Part shown: in pieces, positions 34,111 through 46,514 of the stretch | Numbering within the stretch: the first letter of the stretch is position 1 | Layout: each line of letters starts with the position of its first letter | NCBI GenBank assembly: GCA_003254925.1 | Contig: QANZ01017153.1 | Span: forward strand, 62,001-126,000 | DNA from: Chamaecrista fasciculata | Lineage: Eukaryota; Streptophyta; Magnoliopsida; Fabales; Fabaceae | Direction: 5' to 3' | DNA: 64,000 bases | The notes under the pieces: model-generated | What the model was told of the DNA's origin: nothing | Seen by the model: the letters and a program-made list of their open reading frames with translations, nothing else | Databases searched by the model: none | Position numbers and translations under genes: made by a program

Positions 34111-35329
34111 AAAAAAAAATGAGGACCCCAAGTTGTGAAAACAACTTTAGTATATATATAGTGAAAATATTCACTAATTAGTCCATCAGTGAATATTACA
34201 AAATGGTCCTTAACCATTATTACAAAACAGTCCCTTTAACAAACAAACTCCATATATACATTAGTAATCTAATGGGATAATTACTAATACTCTTCGGACG
34301 TGGCTTGGGGTTCTTAGCCCGGTCCCAGAAGGCTTGTGGATAATCCAACCCATCACGAATTACCACAAGTAATATGAACCCAATCTATTCTTATTTAGAT
34401 TTACGATAAATTAATTACTTATCAGTAAACACAAATATTAATCTTACAATAGATTAATGCTAATCCACACAAAAATTCCAACAGTCCAGTCCTTGAAGGG
34501 GATCATGAAAGTTCAATCCTTGATTGAGATACTGAACAAATAAATAAGCTTAAGTAGTAGACTTGGTGGTTGTATAAGCTTAAGTACTTCAATAATGTGA
34601 GGAGTGAGAAAAGAAAGCAGAGTGTTGAATCATACTAAGATACAAAAAAGCAGTCATATAATTGATCCAACAGAACTGAAATACTAGGACTGAAATATAT
34701 AGGACTGAAATACTAATCCAACAGAACATTCATTCCCTGAACAATTAGTGAGAGCTTACAAACTACTAAATAGATGGAAATTAAAAATCTTACCATCAAG
34801 AATGCTATATAACTAAATTGCTGGTTGTTCCCTACAAAATTCTCATTGTGGACTTGACTTGAAGTCAAACTATTATCAATAACATTAAAGAAACAAGTGC
34901 TAGAATGTTCAGAACTAAACATAACATACACAAATTCATATTAAAATTCTTTTATAATATATGAAGGTCAAAAAACTTTTTAATCACTTTGCTAGAATCA
35001 GTTTAATATATTAACTAAAATATAAGAAAAGAAAGTCATACATGGTGAGCTACTCCAAGCCAAACTCAAAAGGAGGAGGCAAGCTGCAAAACGAAGGGCG
35101 TTGAACTTCTGCGAGAGGGAGAAATGAGTTCATATTTTTAGAGTTAGCCATATATAAAATGAAATATGAAGAAGGCGGGAAAAGAATTTCTACCAAAACG
35201 CTTCCTCTCCCATTCCTTAACAATACTGCAATAAAGAAGTCTGAATTTTTTAATGAAACGGTGAGCTTAATGTAAGGAGTGATGTGGCCTTGATTTAAGC
35301 CCTTGGATGAATTTAATGGCTGGGATTAA

Positions 35330-36418
35330 TTAAAAGGGAGAGAAAGGTAGAGAAATTAAACGGGAGAGGATCCAACCCCGGATCCACTTCCATGATGAAT
35401 AGTAAATATTAAGTGAGGTTGGTGCGTTTGGTGATATATATTAATTAGTTTGTGAGTTGTGACCGATACGTACGACGATACCCCTTTGACGACGGAAACA
35501 GTTGTAGTTCTATTGGATAGCTTGTGGAATGTGGATAATCATTAACAAGGGACATTATTGACACCTACAGCTTTTAAGATGAGCAAACTTCACTTTCTGA
35601 CTTTCTGGCTCACCATTATTTGTAGGTCAATTAGGTCGATTTCTCGTTTTTAAGTATAAGTAAAAAATATTGTAATCTATGACAGAATTGATTTGGAAAC
35701 AATTTTGGTACCATAACTTTGAAAAAAGACTCAATTTGGTTCCATTACCTTTTTTTTTTTTGCAATTTTGATCTCATAACTTTTGAAAACGTTCTACCAT
35801 TGGTCCTAAGCTGATTTCCCTTCATATCATAACTTCACTCATATTTGCTATGTCATCATCTAACTCAGTATGTCAGATCATTTTTAAAGGCAGATAATGA
35901 ATGGAAATCAAATTGGGACCAACGGTGAGACGTTTTCAAAAGTTATGGGACCAAAATTACAACAAAAAAAGTTATGGGACCAAAAGTGTACTTAAGCCTT
36001 CAAGTTAATTATTCCAAAGTTCATTAAGTTGTTTTTAATTACAAGCTAGTTCACAACTTGCCACGTCAACCACCACAACATGCATTGTTTTGGAAATTTC
36101 AGGAATGAGAAAACCAAGCATTTTATTGGAATGAAAAGTGTATTCAAGAACTTGTCCAGTTTTTCAACTTGAGGTGATCCTCCTCACTGCAAATCAATTG
36201 CGATTAAAACAGAGAATACATATGGAGTGAAAAAAAAAACAGGAAATTCAAGAGTAGTGGAGGGACGGAGGAGGGAAGTTTGAAATTAACAATATATAAT
36301 GTTTGTTACAAACTATATATATTCACTAATTAATGAAAGCGACACAACATTAATTAACATTAACAGCAATAGTAAAATACAAGATCGATATGTAGAAAAG
36401 TGAAATAAGTAATTTAGT
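35330..36418. other. Intergenic; foldback repeat at about 35695-35995
   Basis: ATTTTGGTACCATAACTTTG at the left is mirrored by AAAGTTATGGGACCAAAAGT at the right, making a foldback of about 300 bp. The last part up to the CASP-like stop codon is probably its 3' UTR and flank. No gene. Confidence 0.55.
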
Positions 36419-37124
36419 TTAGTAGTGTGTAATATTATTTGGGCGATGGGAGAAGATAGGAAGGATGAGAAGGAAGAGGAAAGCAATAGCAGCGAGAAGA
36501 GACAAAACAGAAGCAGCAGCGACTTGGTGACAGAACTTATCGAACACATTACACACTTTGTTCCAACGCACGTGGGAGTTGCCTTTGAACCCTATCACTC
36601 CAACTGCTACGGTTGCTCCGTTCGCAGAAAACAGTAACCCAACCATGAGTGCATCACCTATTATTATCAAATTCCCTATCAATCCTCTCATTCTATCTCT
36701 CTTTCCCAACGCAACCACCAACGTACTCACCGCCCCGTATCCACTTGCTATACCATTCGCCACCACAAAGTACCTGAAGGATTTTTAGGACTATCTTAAA
36801 AAATTGAGCAGACACATAAGGGAGTGAAACGAATAGAAGAATAAAGATAGGATAGTTTAATTGAAATTAAACTTACGTAAAAGCGGACAAGTAGCGCCAT
36901 TTGGCGGTGACAGGAAGAGTGATAGGGGGTAAGGAGTCGATGAGTTTGAGAGAGACGAGTTTGGTCTGCTTGTCGACGCCCAGAACTATGGTAGCTGCAA
37001 GTGTCAGACCCAACGTTAAAACCCTCAACGCTACACCTTTACTACTATTTCCTTTTCCCTTTTCTTCAATTCTCTCTTTTCCATTATTATTATTCACTAC
37101 TGATCCCTCCATTCCATTATTCAT
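36419..37124 (-). CDS. CASP-like membrane protein (CASPL1 group), 2 exons
   Basis: Exons 36877-37124 and 36419-36773 join in frame (ACG across the junction) to give 200 residues. CASP and CASPL proteins have four membrane spans in a MARVEL-like fold; CASPs scaffold Casparian-strip membrane domains and most CASPLs have unknown roles at the plasma membrane. TM1 (about 32-50) holds the conserved Arg in ALRVLTLGL and is followed by DKQTK. TM2 follows YFVVANG, TM3 carries the conserved Asp in IIIGDALMVGLL, and TM4 is near the C-terminus. The Cys-containing loop (WNKVCNVFDKFC) is typical of CASPL1. Unlike the CASP-like gene at 49371 it lacks the second intron. Met1 or Met5 could be the start. Confidence 0.9.
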
Positions 37125-37152
37125 CCTGCTAATTACTCTACTACTTCACTTC

Positions 37153-37187
<35 letters not shown>

Positions 37188-37196
37188 AAATGATAC

Positions 37197-37204
37197 CTTA
37201 TATA
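37197..37204 (-). promoter_or_regulatory. TATA box of the CASP-like gene
   Basis: TATATAAG on the minus strand, 73 bp before the ATG, followed by a (CT)n/(GA)n run at about 37158-37185 that would lie in the leader. Position fits a transcript start near 37168. Confidence 0.6.
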
Positions 37205-37927
37205 GATCGGTCATGCATGTATAGGATTTTAATGAAATTAGTTAGGGTCTTGCCATCTACACATGTGGCGGGTATAGTAGTTGTGGCACTAATTGCTACA
37301 ACCTCTTTTTTCATTTTGTGTCTGAACTTGCCATCTACAATCCACAACATCATTAATTGTAAATCCTTCAGAAATCTATATACTCTACCATGGACCAAGC
37401 ATTTTAATCATAACAGCAAGGATATCTGTATTTAATTATTTTTTTCTATACGTAGATCGTGTTTATGTCTACCAAACTATTAATTACAATTTACACGTAC
37501 GGAACAATTTAATTTCTGACAAATCTACCCAAGCCTTCCACGTGCTATGATATATATATATATATGTACTTGCCACTAGACGTTGCCAATTTGCCATCAC
37601 AAAGTAGTTTGTATTATATTGCTGATTAAAACACTTCCAACTCTCCATGCATATCAAAATTCATATTTTTATTAAACTTATACTCTTAATTAGATTTATA
37701 ATTATGCTAAATGTACCATATAAAAATGTGAATACGTTAAATATTAAGAGAGAAAAGAGTTGTTATATACATATATAAAATCAATATTTTAAAAAAAGGA
37801 TTGATGAGGGAACCTAAAGTATTTTTGAGTTACCGATTTATTGATTCAAATCGGTCAGATCGGTGATTAGACTGATCATAATATCATAAATATATAAATT
37901 TATCTCAGCAATATACTATTACCCATA
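37205..37927. other. Intergenic, no gene
   Basis: Promoter side of the CASP-like gene, then AT-rich DNA. No supported feature. Confidence 0.5.
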
Positions 37928-37936
37928 TATATAATT

Positions 37937-38305
37937 GGGTAAATTACACTTTGGTACCATGTGATTTGACCCTATTTCACTTTGGTACCCTGTGGTTTGA
38001 AACTTGACACTTTGGTACCCTGTGGTATTCTCCATTAACATTTTGGTACCCTTTGGAGCTATTTTGTAATTTTAACCATAATAAATTTTACAAAAATTAC
38101 ATATTGACCCCAAAAAAATTTGAAATTTTTCATTTTAGTTCCTATATAATATGTATCCAGGGACCTATTTGTAATTTTTTGAAAATTTTTTGGGGTCAAT
38201 ATGTAATTTTTGCAAAATTTGTTATGGTTAAAATTACAAAATAGCTCCAAAGGGTACCAAAGTGAAATAGGGTCAAACTACAGGGTACCAAAGTGTAATT
38301 TACCC
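37937..38305. mobile_element. Foldback MITE (Mutator-like), family A copy 1
   Basis: 369 bp with ends GGGTAAATTACACTTTGGTACC and its complement; nearly the whole element folds back. Flanked by a perfect 9-bp duplication TATATAATT (37928-37936 and 38306-38314). Same family as 58420-58849. Confidence 0.9.
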
Positions 38306-38314
38306 TATATAATT

Positions 38315-38996
38315 TGACAAAAGACTAAAGAAGACAAGCTGCTCGATCGGTTTAATTTGTGTATTTAGACAAGTTTATACAAACCTTTTTAATGTAGCGT
38401 TACGACTTGAAACGACTATGGGGAAAACACTATTAGATAAACATTGATGGGCCATATATATGTCTTATGATTAATATGTTTATTTAATCGCTATGCCTAG
38501 TATGTGTTTGTGGCTACTATAAATTCAAGTTCCGTTAGGGCATTAAACCCGAGTCTCTTTGGTTCTCTAATCTCTATCACTCAATCCTTTTCTTGAAAAC
38601 GGTATGGGTATAATAATAAATTATAATATCTTGTTTGCAGCTGGTTAAAATTGCAACGACTTCATAATAAAATTTTATATAGTTAGGGTTTTTGAAATTA
38701 AATGTCATGCACTGATCCGGACTTAGAGTATAATTTAAAATTACGTTATAAAAATTGATCATGCTGGCCCATATAATTAACAGTTTAAGTTTATTTATAA
38801 GAGAAACGGCATTGCGAAGAGCTTGTGTGAATGTGGGAGAGAAATTAATGAAACGATATAATTAGATGAATTGTAGTAGTTATAAGTCGTTGGATAAGTA
38901 GTAATATTGCAAGGGAGTGTTTGATGCGAGGATCAAAAAATAATCTGGAGATTATGATGTTTGGGTTAAACTAATTATGTATTTGATAAGTAAACT
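38315..38996. other. Intergenic, no gene
   Basis: AT-rich; no supported feature. Confidence 0.5.
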
Positions 38997-39012
38997 AAAA
39001 AGTTAATCTAAA

Positions 39013-39513
39013 GTCTTCATCTGCCCTCATGACAGAAGCTTTAGCTTTAAAAAAGGTTTTACAAAGGGTTCTTGATCTTGATCTCCTGAAAGTAATTTTT
39101 GAAACTGATTGTGAACAGCTTGCTGATATGGTAAACATGAAAAAGCCTTGCTCAGAGTGGAGATGTGACAATACTTTTGCTGATATCCTTGAACTGAAAT
39201 CTCGAATTTCTGTTTGCAATGTCACTTGGATCTGCAGAAGTGCTAACTTGGCTGCAGATTTGCTAGCCAAACTTGCTTTACAGAGGATGAGCAGATTTGA
39301 TTGGGTCTCCGGACCACCATCCTCTCTTCTTTCTATCTTGAAGGCTGATAGTATTGCTGCAAGACGTAGAGTTGGCTGAAGCTTTTTTTGGTCTTTTGTT
39401 TAGTTTTTCTGTTGTTACTATCTTTGCTTTTACTTCCTTTCTGGTTTGCTACTGTTTGTGGGATTCTTTTATTCTCGTCTGTTTTGCCTTCGGGCATCTT
39501 TTGGCCAAAAGAA
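39013..39513 (+). mobile_element. 5'-truncated LINE, RNase H end
   Basis: Encodes MTEALALKKVLQRVLDLDLL … FETDCEQLADMV … WICRSANLAADLLAKLAL, the C-terminal RNase H-like (RVT_3) domain of plant LINE ORF2, ending at 39379. An A-rich tail precedes the right copy of a target duplication AAAAGTTAATCTAAA (about 38998-39012 and 39514-39528). A classic 5'-truncated retrocopy. Confidence 0.85.
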
Positions 39514-39846
39514 AAAAGTTAATCTAAAAAGTATATGTCGTTAGCACTTTAATATTCAATAATTTTTTGTGACGAATTAACAAAAAAAAAAGTATGTGCA
39601 AGTCATATACATCATCAAAAATACGAAATTCATAATCTTAAAATTAAATTTCACACTTCACTCTCTAAAAGAAATATAATTTAATAGTACTTAAAACAAC
39701 AAATTTTATATTTTTTAAGCTGAATTAAAGCCGGACCCGTGAAGACCCCTAATAAAAAAAATTAAATTTTATTGTAAACAAGACAAACGATCAACGAAAA
39801 TGGATCCAAGCCTCATCATGCATGAACCAAACCTCATCGTTGTAAT

Positions 39847-41777
39847 CTTCTTCCTAATCCCTTCGCTTCGTCTCTCTCCCTCACTCTCTCTGCTTTTGTT
39901 TGTTGTGGCTCGTCCTTGAGTCGTCGTTGTCTCAACAGCGGTAGCCCTCCCACTTTTTATAAGCAGTGTTGAAAATCTCTCTCCTGTGAGAGTCTCTCTC
40001 TCTTTATGAGAGTGTTACTCTGTTTTTAGGGTTTTGTGGCGGCGGCGTTTTGGATCAGAGATCCCACAGTGTTGATCTGGTATGGCTTTCTCTGCGGCGG
40101 CGACTCTAAAGTACTAGACATTTCACGACGACTTCTGACTTCCATGGTGGCATCTTGGTTTAGTTTTGGTTTTTGGGTGCTTGGTCCCTCTATATTTTAG
40201 ATGACATTATTTATGTTCGAGTTCTTTAGATGATTGTAGCTTTAGTTGGATCTCTAGATCCGCTAACTTGACAATTGATTGTCTTGCCACTTTGTCTGAT
40301 ATAGGGCTGGCAAATAATGACCCAACCCATTAACCCAGCCCAACCCAACTGCCTTATAACCAACCATTACCCAACCATTTAAGTGGTGGGTCATAAATGG
40401 GTTGGATAAATTATAACCCACCAAATTATGGGTTGGGCTGGATCAACCCATGGGTTACCCATTAACCCATTAATTTTTATCAAAACGTTGCGTTTTCATT
40501 TTCTCCCCTTCCTTCACCCATTTCGCAGCGCTAGGTTTCCCTTGGCTCCTCTACTCGACGCTTCTCCATCGTGTGCTTTCTTCTCTGTTCGCTTTCTTCT
40601 TTGTTCGTTGTAGGTCACGCTTTCTTCTCCGTTTGCCTTTTCTTCATAATCAGGTATGTATTACTCTTCTCATGGTGTGTCGTCTCTTTTCTGTTGTTTT
40701 TGTTAGGGTTTCTTCATCTGCTCTGCAATTTGCTCTCAAAGCTGATTACAAAGTAATTCCTTCAGTTTTTCTTGTTCTACTATGCATTTTTCATGGTGTG
40801 TCGTCTCTTTTTTGTTGTTTTTATTCCTACTTGTTTCTTAGTTTTAGGTTATTTATATTTTGGCCTGATTCATTATTTATTATTGAATATGAAGAAACTA
40901 CGGATGTATGAATACTTCGAATCTGTAATTTTGAGAAGTAACGAGGCATATCTGTAATTTAAAATGTTTTTTAATTCTCAGATCTTGGGCCATAGGATTT
41001 TTTAGGGACTAAATTGTGATTTTGAAATGAACTTAGGGATGAAAAGTAAATTTATTCAGTAGAAAGTAAAGTGAGTTTGATTGGTGAGACCGGGAGAAGA
41101 GAATAAAGTGAGCAAATGCTGTTTTGTGGGACTAAATTGTAATTTTTAGGGATTAAATTGTAATTTCAAAATAAATTTAAGGGTGAAAAATAAATTATTA
41201 CGTCATTTATTTAATTAATTTACTGATTAAATAATTAATAATTAATTTAATTTTGAAATAAAGTGATAATTTTTTTTAGGGACTAAATTGTAATTTTAAA
41301 ATAAATTTAGGGATTACATAATTTATTTAATTAATTTATTTATTAAATAATTAATTTAAAAATTAAATAAATTATTAAATCATTTAAAAACAAATATGTT
41401 TTAAATGAGTTCATGGGTTGGATTGGGTTGACCCTCTTTTAATGGGTCATGACCCACCCATGACCCATTTAAAGAAATTTCATGGGTCATAAATGGGTCA
41501 TAATGACCCATTTATGACCCACCCATTAATGACCCTACCCAAAACCAACACAACTTATCTATTTTGCCACCCCTAGTCTGATATAAGGATGGGTCTTCTT
41601 CGATGGATTGCAAATTCCCTACCTTTGTCAATTGATATCCTGTCTAATGTTACTGACTTACTTTTATACCAGAGAGAAGTTGGCTAATTTTATTTTATTT
41701 TATTTTCTTTCATACTGTGCTTAATTTTATCTTATTTTTAGAATGAATTATGTTTGATGCAAAAAGAAAAAAAAAAG
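39847..41777 (+). mobile_element. Internally deleted LINE, interrupted by a hAT element
   Basis: Left flank ACCTCATCGTTGTAAT (39831-39846) and right flank ACCTTATCGTTGTGAT (41778-41793) are a 16-bp target duplication with two changes. The 5' part is pyrimidine-rich leader-like sequence. The 3' part encodes SFSWISRSANLTIDCLATLS up to the hAT insertion, continuing DIRMGLLRWIANSLPL … REVG and a stop beyond it, the tail of the LINE RNase H domain, then an A-rich end. ORF1, the endonuclease and RT are missing. Confidence 0.75.
40302..41575. mobile_element. Non-autonomous hAT-type transposon
   Basis: Ends TAGGGCTGGCAAAT and ..TTTGCCACCCCTA are inverted, with an 8-bp duplication GTCTGATA on both sides (40294-40301 and 41576-41583). 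Subterminal DNA is full of GACCCA/TGGGTT repeats. The segment 40470-40900 is less repetitive and contains GTGTGTCGTCTCTTTT twice, possibly captured host DNA. No transposase. Confidence 0.9.
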
Positions 41778-41793
41778 ACCTTATCGTTGTGAT

Positions 41794-43290
41794 TTGTGAT
41801 TGATAAATAAAACTCATAGACGTAGAGGATTTTTCAATCATACATTATACAAATAGTTGTGACGAGACACTTGTCAAGTGTCAACCAATCAATTTAATGC
41901 TTCGACCAAAATGATTGATCGACAATCAATTTATTAGTGCTTGTCTGTGTGCCTCTCTGGCGCTCAATGCGACAAAAAACAGCAGTGACCATTTTTGTTC
42001 AAAAAATTAATTAAGAGATTAATTGTTATCCAGATAATGATTGTTTTCAGTATTTACGTCATTGAATATTCAAGAGAAAAATATTTGGCAAAAATATTAG
42101 TTTGGTTTGGTCTTTAAATTTTTCAAATGAATTTTACCTTCAGTATTTTCACTAAATTTTTTTTTTTTGAGAAAAAAATTTAGGTGAATTGGGTTTCGAG
42201 GGCTTACAAGGCCTGGATAGACTTCCAGGTTCTATGAGTGCTTAGAGAGATACTCATAAATCGCCTACCAACAAGGTCTTCACATCGACAGTGAGAATCG
42301 AACTCGCAACCTTGTTACAACCTTTCTTAGCTTTTTCACTAATACAATAATGTACACTTGGATATGGAGGCGGATTATAAAAGCTTTTTCCACCTGGGCC
42401 AAGTTTAAGCTTAACATATAATTCCTTTACTTTAGTTCTGACAAATGAACATTCCGAGCTTGAGCTCACAAATTTCTTTTTTTCGCAAGACAAGCCCAAC
42501 TTCAATTAATTTAGAAAAAAAGTTGTTTTGTATTTAAATAGAAAATTTAATCATTTAATCCCTATACTTGACCCAAAATTTTTTATTTAGTCACTGTATT
42601 ATCAATTCTTTATACTTTGTAAATCTTAAGGTTTTAGTTTCTATTATTTAAATTTGTTGTATGAATGTTTATTTAAGATAATTCATAATGTTATGAAAAT
42701 CTAATATTAAAATTTTGAAATCTTATATCGATCTTGTTAACATTGATTATATAAATAATATTGCATTAATTTTTTATAAGAGCTTTTAGAAAATAATATT
42801 ATTAGCAATAACTAAAGTTTAAAGATTTACAATGTATAAAAATTGATTTAAAAAAGAAACTAAAACTGCAAATACTAAATTAAAAGCTTAAGTGAAGTAT
42901 AAGTACCAAATAATTAATTTCCCTATTTTAATTGATATTCCAACTCTTTTGAAATTATTTCAATATTATGAAAAAATTGTTTGTATCTTGTATTAAACTG
43001 AAATTATAAAATTACTAAAAAAAATTATTAACTTCTCACAATTCTTTATTATAAAAAATATATTTATATATAAATTCTAAAATCATATGAATAGACTGCA
43101 GTATAAGACTATAAGGTATTGTGTAATTACCGCACTTGTTTTAAATTCTAAAAAAATTGCTAATTTAACTACTTTTATTTAAATAAAATTAGTTGCATAA
43201 AGGCTCACTATATGTTTGTTTGTTTGTTTTGTTTTTTTTGTCAGACTCACTATGATTGTTGAAGATTCCAAATGCTTTTGGATCGCATGG
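41794..43290. other. Intergenic AT-rich DNA with one SINE-like segment
   Basis: No gene. A SINE-like segment at 42150-42330 is listed separately. Confidence 0.5.
42150..42330 (-). repeat. SINE-like segment with B-box motif
   Basis: The minus strand reads GGTTGCGAGTTCGATTCTCAC, whose GAGTTCGATTC core matches a tRNA-type Pol III B box. It runs into an A-rich/T-rich tail near 42160. A convincing A box and target duplication were not found. Confidence 0.4.
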
Positions 43291-43291
43291 A

Positions 43292-44544
43292 GCTTTTTTT
43301 TTTTTTTTTTTATAAGAACTAAAACTTCATTCAAGACCTCTCAAGGGCTAAAATAGATGAAATACAACTAGGCACATCATCAATCCAAACATGACGACCT
43401 GGATGAGAGATAGCAAATCTAGCTAAAGAATGAGCAACATTATTACAATCACGGCTCACCCAATTTAGAGAGAAAATTCAAATAGATTCCCATGCCACCT
43501 AATGTTCCTCAAGATAACACCAACATGAGAAAAGACAAAGTCACAGTTAATAAAGCTATTTGCAACAGTGGAACTGTCAGTTTCAACCAATACCTTCAAA
43601 CAATGGAAATTATGAGCTTGTTTGGCCTCAAACTCAACTGCCAAGGCTTCCAAAAAATCAACAGGATAGGAAGAGTGGATACAATCAGTTGCAGCACAAA
43701 TGATTACTCCATTATGATCTCTAATAACACAGCTAAGACCCACAAAATCGTCAGATAAAGCTGCATCAACATTCACTTTAACGTAACCGAGGGGTGGGGC
43801 GATCCAAACGCAAGGGGAAGGGCCATTGGGTCTATGAGTGCACTGAGAGGGAAGCAACTCCAATTTAGAAATGAAATTTCTGGTACTATTCCACAAATGA
43901 ATCTCGTTAACAACAACAGTAGATGGATTCACCACTTTCCCATTTCTTCTCTCCCAAACCTTGTAGATGCCAATGGCGAAAGTGATAACCTGTTTTGCAT
44001 CCCATTGGGACATAGCAATAGACAACCATTCTAAGAAAGAAATGTTACAGTCATGTTCATGAATAAAGGGCAACTCAGAAAAGCTCCAAAAAGAATGGAG
44101 GGCAGAACATGAAAGTAAAGCATGGTTAATATCCTTATCGTGTAACTCACAAATAGGGCAGGATGAAATAATATCAAGACCTCTACTAACCAAGGCAGTT
44201 CTAGTGGGTATGATACCTCTGCAAGCACGCCATAGGAAGGATTTGAATTTAGGAGGAACTTTTAGTTTCCAAATATCTTGCCAAGTGCTTTTGAAGTCCC
44301 GAAGAGCCCTATCACTGGCATTACCTTGGAGATCAGTGGCATCCTTAAAGTATCTATACCCCGTTCTCACATCATACTGCCCGTTCTTGGAATACTCCCA
44401 AAACAACGAATCACAGGAAAAAGATACAGGAAGAGGCATCTCACAAATAGCTTTGGCAAAGTCGTAATTGAACAAATCATAGTGCCCGTTCTTGGAGCCT
44501 TTTTTGTTTATGCATGTAGCATTCTTAAAATTTTGGGCTCCCAA
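43292..44544 (-). mobile_element. 5'-truncated LINE: ORF2 C-terminal part with poly(A)
   Basis: Frame 43465-44544 has a zf-RVT region (WKLKVPPKFKSFLWRACRGI … SCPICELHDKDINHALLSCS) followed by an RNase H-like RVT_3 domain (VKVNVDAAL … LEALAVEFEAKQ … VLVETDS). A CT repeat slip near 43468 breaks the frame; the tail continues in another frame (NWVSRDCNNVAHSLARFAIS) to a stop near 43339. A T-run at 43294-43311 is the poly(A) tail. The RT itself is absent. Confidence 0.9.
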
Positions 44545-45386
44545 GCATAACTAATAAAGTAATAATATTACCAGGCCAAAAAAAATATAATAAAGTAATA
44601 ATCTTATCTTATGCAACAAATGAACAAATACCTCAACCTAATTTTATGGTTTCAATCAGTGATTGACTAGATTATAAGTAAAACTCTCCATAGTTGATCG
44701 ATTGAACCTAGCAAAAGTTCAACATTATTCATTTGACTATAATTAATATCAATTTAATGGAAAATTCCTACACAATAGACATCAATTAAGAAGTTCACAG
44801 GTGGAAGGGATAGTATTTAAATTTTAGCTGCATGTATACATATTTTCCCCTCTTTTTGCAAAAGAATTTACGTGAATATTCAAGTTTAAAACCAAACAAC
44901 ACATTACAAAAAAAAAAAAGAAGAGATTAATGCTATAGAAAGTTCTATTGTTGAGACACTTAAATTTGTGTGTTTGTCCCTCTCTTTAAATTCTTTTAAT
45001 TTTAAAAATAAAAACAAGAAAAAATATGTTGTCACCACCATTCAAAACTAATCTGAAGATAGGGATTTATAGTTTTACGACAAATTAGATCTTCAAAATG
45101 TTACCCACAAGTAAAATTAACCATTGTCAACCTTATCGCCTACCGTTCAATATGATTATATATAATGAGTTAAGTGGGTAAGCATATACATCAAATGTTG
45201 GTGGAAGATATTGAGAAGACTTAGTCTTGTGATTTAATTATGCCTAATTAAAAAACTATATATTCTATTCATCAGCTTCTTCGTTCAAACTAATGAAGAC
45301 TAGCTACATCTTGTCCTAATTAAAATTTGTTTTTTATTGTTACTATATAAGTATTGAGAAATTGAATTGTTCAGTCAAGTCTTTAC
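44545..45386. other. Intergenic, no gene
   Basis: AT-rich DNA; nothing supported. Confidence 0.5.
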
Positions 45387-45395
45387 AATTAAATA

Positions 45396-45927
45396 GGTGA
45401 AAGGGTCATTTTGGTCCTAAATGTATACCTTAATGTTCATTTTGGTCCATTATGTTTCAAAAGGTTCAAATTGGTCCTAAACATTTACAAAATGTTTAAT
45501 TTTAGTCCTAAATGTTGGTAAAATGTTTCATTTTGGTCCCAAATTATTGAATTTGATCATATTTCTTTTATCTCACATTTTAAGTTCAAAGGACTTGTTA
45601 AGAGGAACATGTAACTCTAAATTTGTCGCATTTGAATTTGAAACGAGATAAATATGATGCTTTTTTTACCATGAAACGAGCAGTCAATCTTTAGGACTGA
45701 TTTGATCTCGTTTGTTGACGGTCCCAAGTGGATATAGAAAATACTTTTTGAGAACAATATGTAGCTCTAAACTCGTCAAGTTTGAACTTGAAACGAGTCA
45801 TAATCAATAGTTTGGACCAAAATGAAACATTTTGCCAACATTTAGGACCAATTTGAATATTTTGAAACATAATGGACCAAAATAAACATTAGGGCATACA
45901 TTTAGGACCAAAATGAACCTTTAACCC
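45396..45927. mobile_element. Foldback MITE (Mutator-like), 532 bp
   Basis: Left end GGTGAAAGGGTCATTTTGG and right end CCAAAATGAACCTTTAACCC are inverted, and TTTGGTCC-type phrases repeat inside. Perfect 9-bp duplication AATTAAATA at 45387-45395 and 45928-45936. Confidence 0.85.
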
Positions 45928-46230
45928 AATTAAATATATAGCTTTCAAATGATGGTAAAACATTTTTTTTCTGTTGTGATAATAAAGCATATATATATCA
46001 AATATAATTAAAACTTTTGTTTTAAAGAAAAAATATATAAATACTTTTTTATAAATATATATATATATATATATATAACTATATTATATGTGTGAGGGTG
46101 CTTTTGGTTGGTAAAAAATAATTAAATTAAAAATTTTAAAAATAAGAAATAAACATGGAGAACTTGATAATTGGCTGAGTGTATAGATAATAGGAGAGAG
46201 AAAGTAGCAGATGAGATTTAAGAAAGTGAA

Positions 46231-46514
46231 AACTTATTATTTGGTCTTTTAATTTTCACACTTCTAACGATTTAGTCCTTGAATAATAGAAATATACTAT
46301 TTAATTAGTCACTGAATAACTACAAATGTCAAATCAAACGTTACATACATATTTCCGTGCCCTAAACTTATTATTTGGTCTTTTAATTTTCACACTTCTA
46401 ACGATTTAGTCCTTGAATAATAGAATATACTATTTAGTCACTGAATAACTACAAATGTCAAATCAAACGTTACATACATATTTCCGTACTCGTTAGGGCA
46501 CAGAAAGCTCCTAA
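46231..46514. mobile_element. Helitron-like 3' end with internal tandem duplication
   Basis: A 134-bp unit (ACTTATTATTTGGTCTTTTA…) is repeated at 46231 and 46365, the second copy lacking a few bases. It ends CGTTAGGGCACAGAAAGCTCCTAA followed by T, resembling a Helitron 3' hairpin with CTRR end. A related end lies at 62281-62394. Confidence 0.4.

Larger units (their letters stand above)
32129..35329. mobile_element. 3.2-kb element with about 130-bp terminal inverted repeats (MULE-like)
   Basis: The segment 32129-32257 (TTAATCTTAGCCATTAAATT… to GAGGAAGCGTTTTGGTA) is repeated inverted at 35191-35329 with few differences and one short insertion. Long inverted ends and no recognisable transposase suggest a non-autonomous Mutator-like (Pack-MULE) element. 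A 9-bp target duplication is not visible; the left flank abuts another element's end. The interior contains gene-like, GC-richer DNA at 32260-32640 and a splice-bounded block on the minus strand near 34008-34110. Confidence 0.7.

Noticed and set aside
33851..34217. Overlapping minus-strand frames of 107 and 119 codons
   Set aside because: Hydrophobic low-complexity readings inside the long-TIR element; only the short splice-bounded block was kept, at low confidence.
40428..40957. Several frames of 61-112 codons
   Set aside because: They sit inside the hAT element, are Phe/Leu/Cys-rich and show no domain; probably non-coding pyrimidine-rich DNA.
43492..44550. Plus-strand frames of 66-90 codons
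   Set aside because: Antisense shadows of the minus-strand LINE ORF2 fragment.
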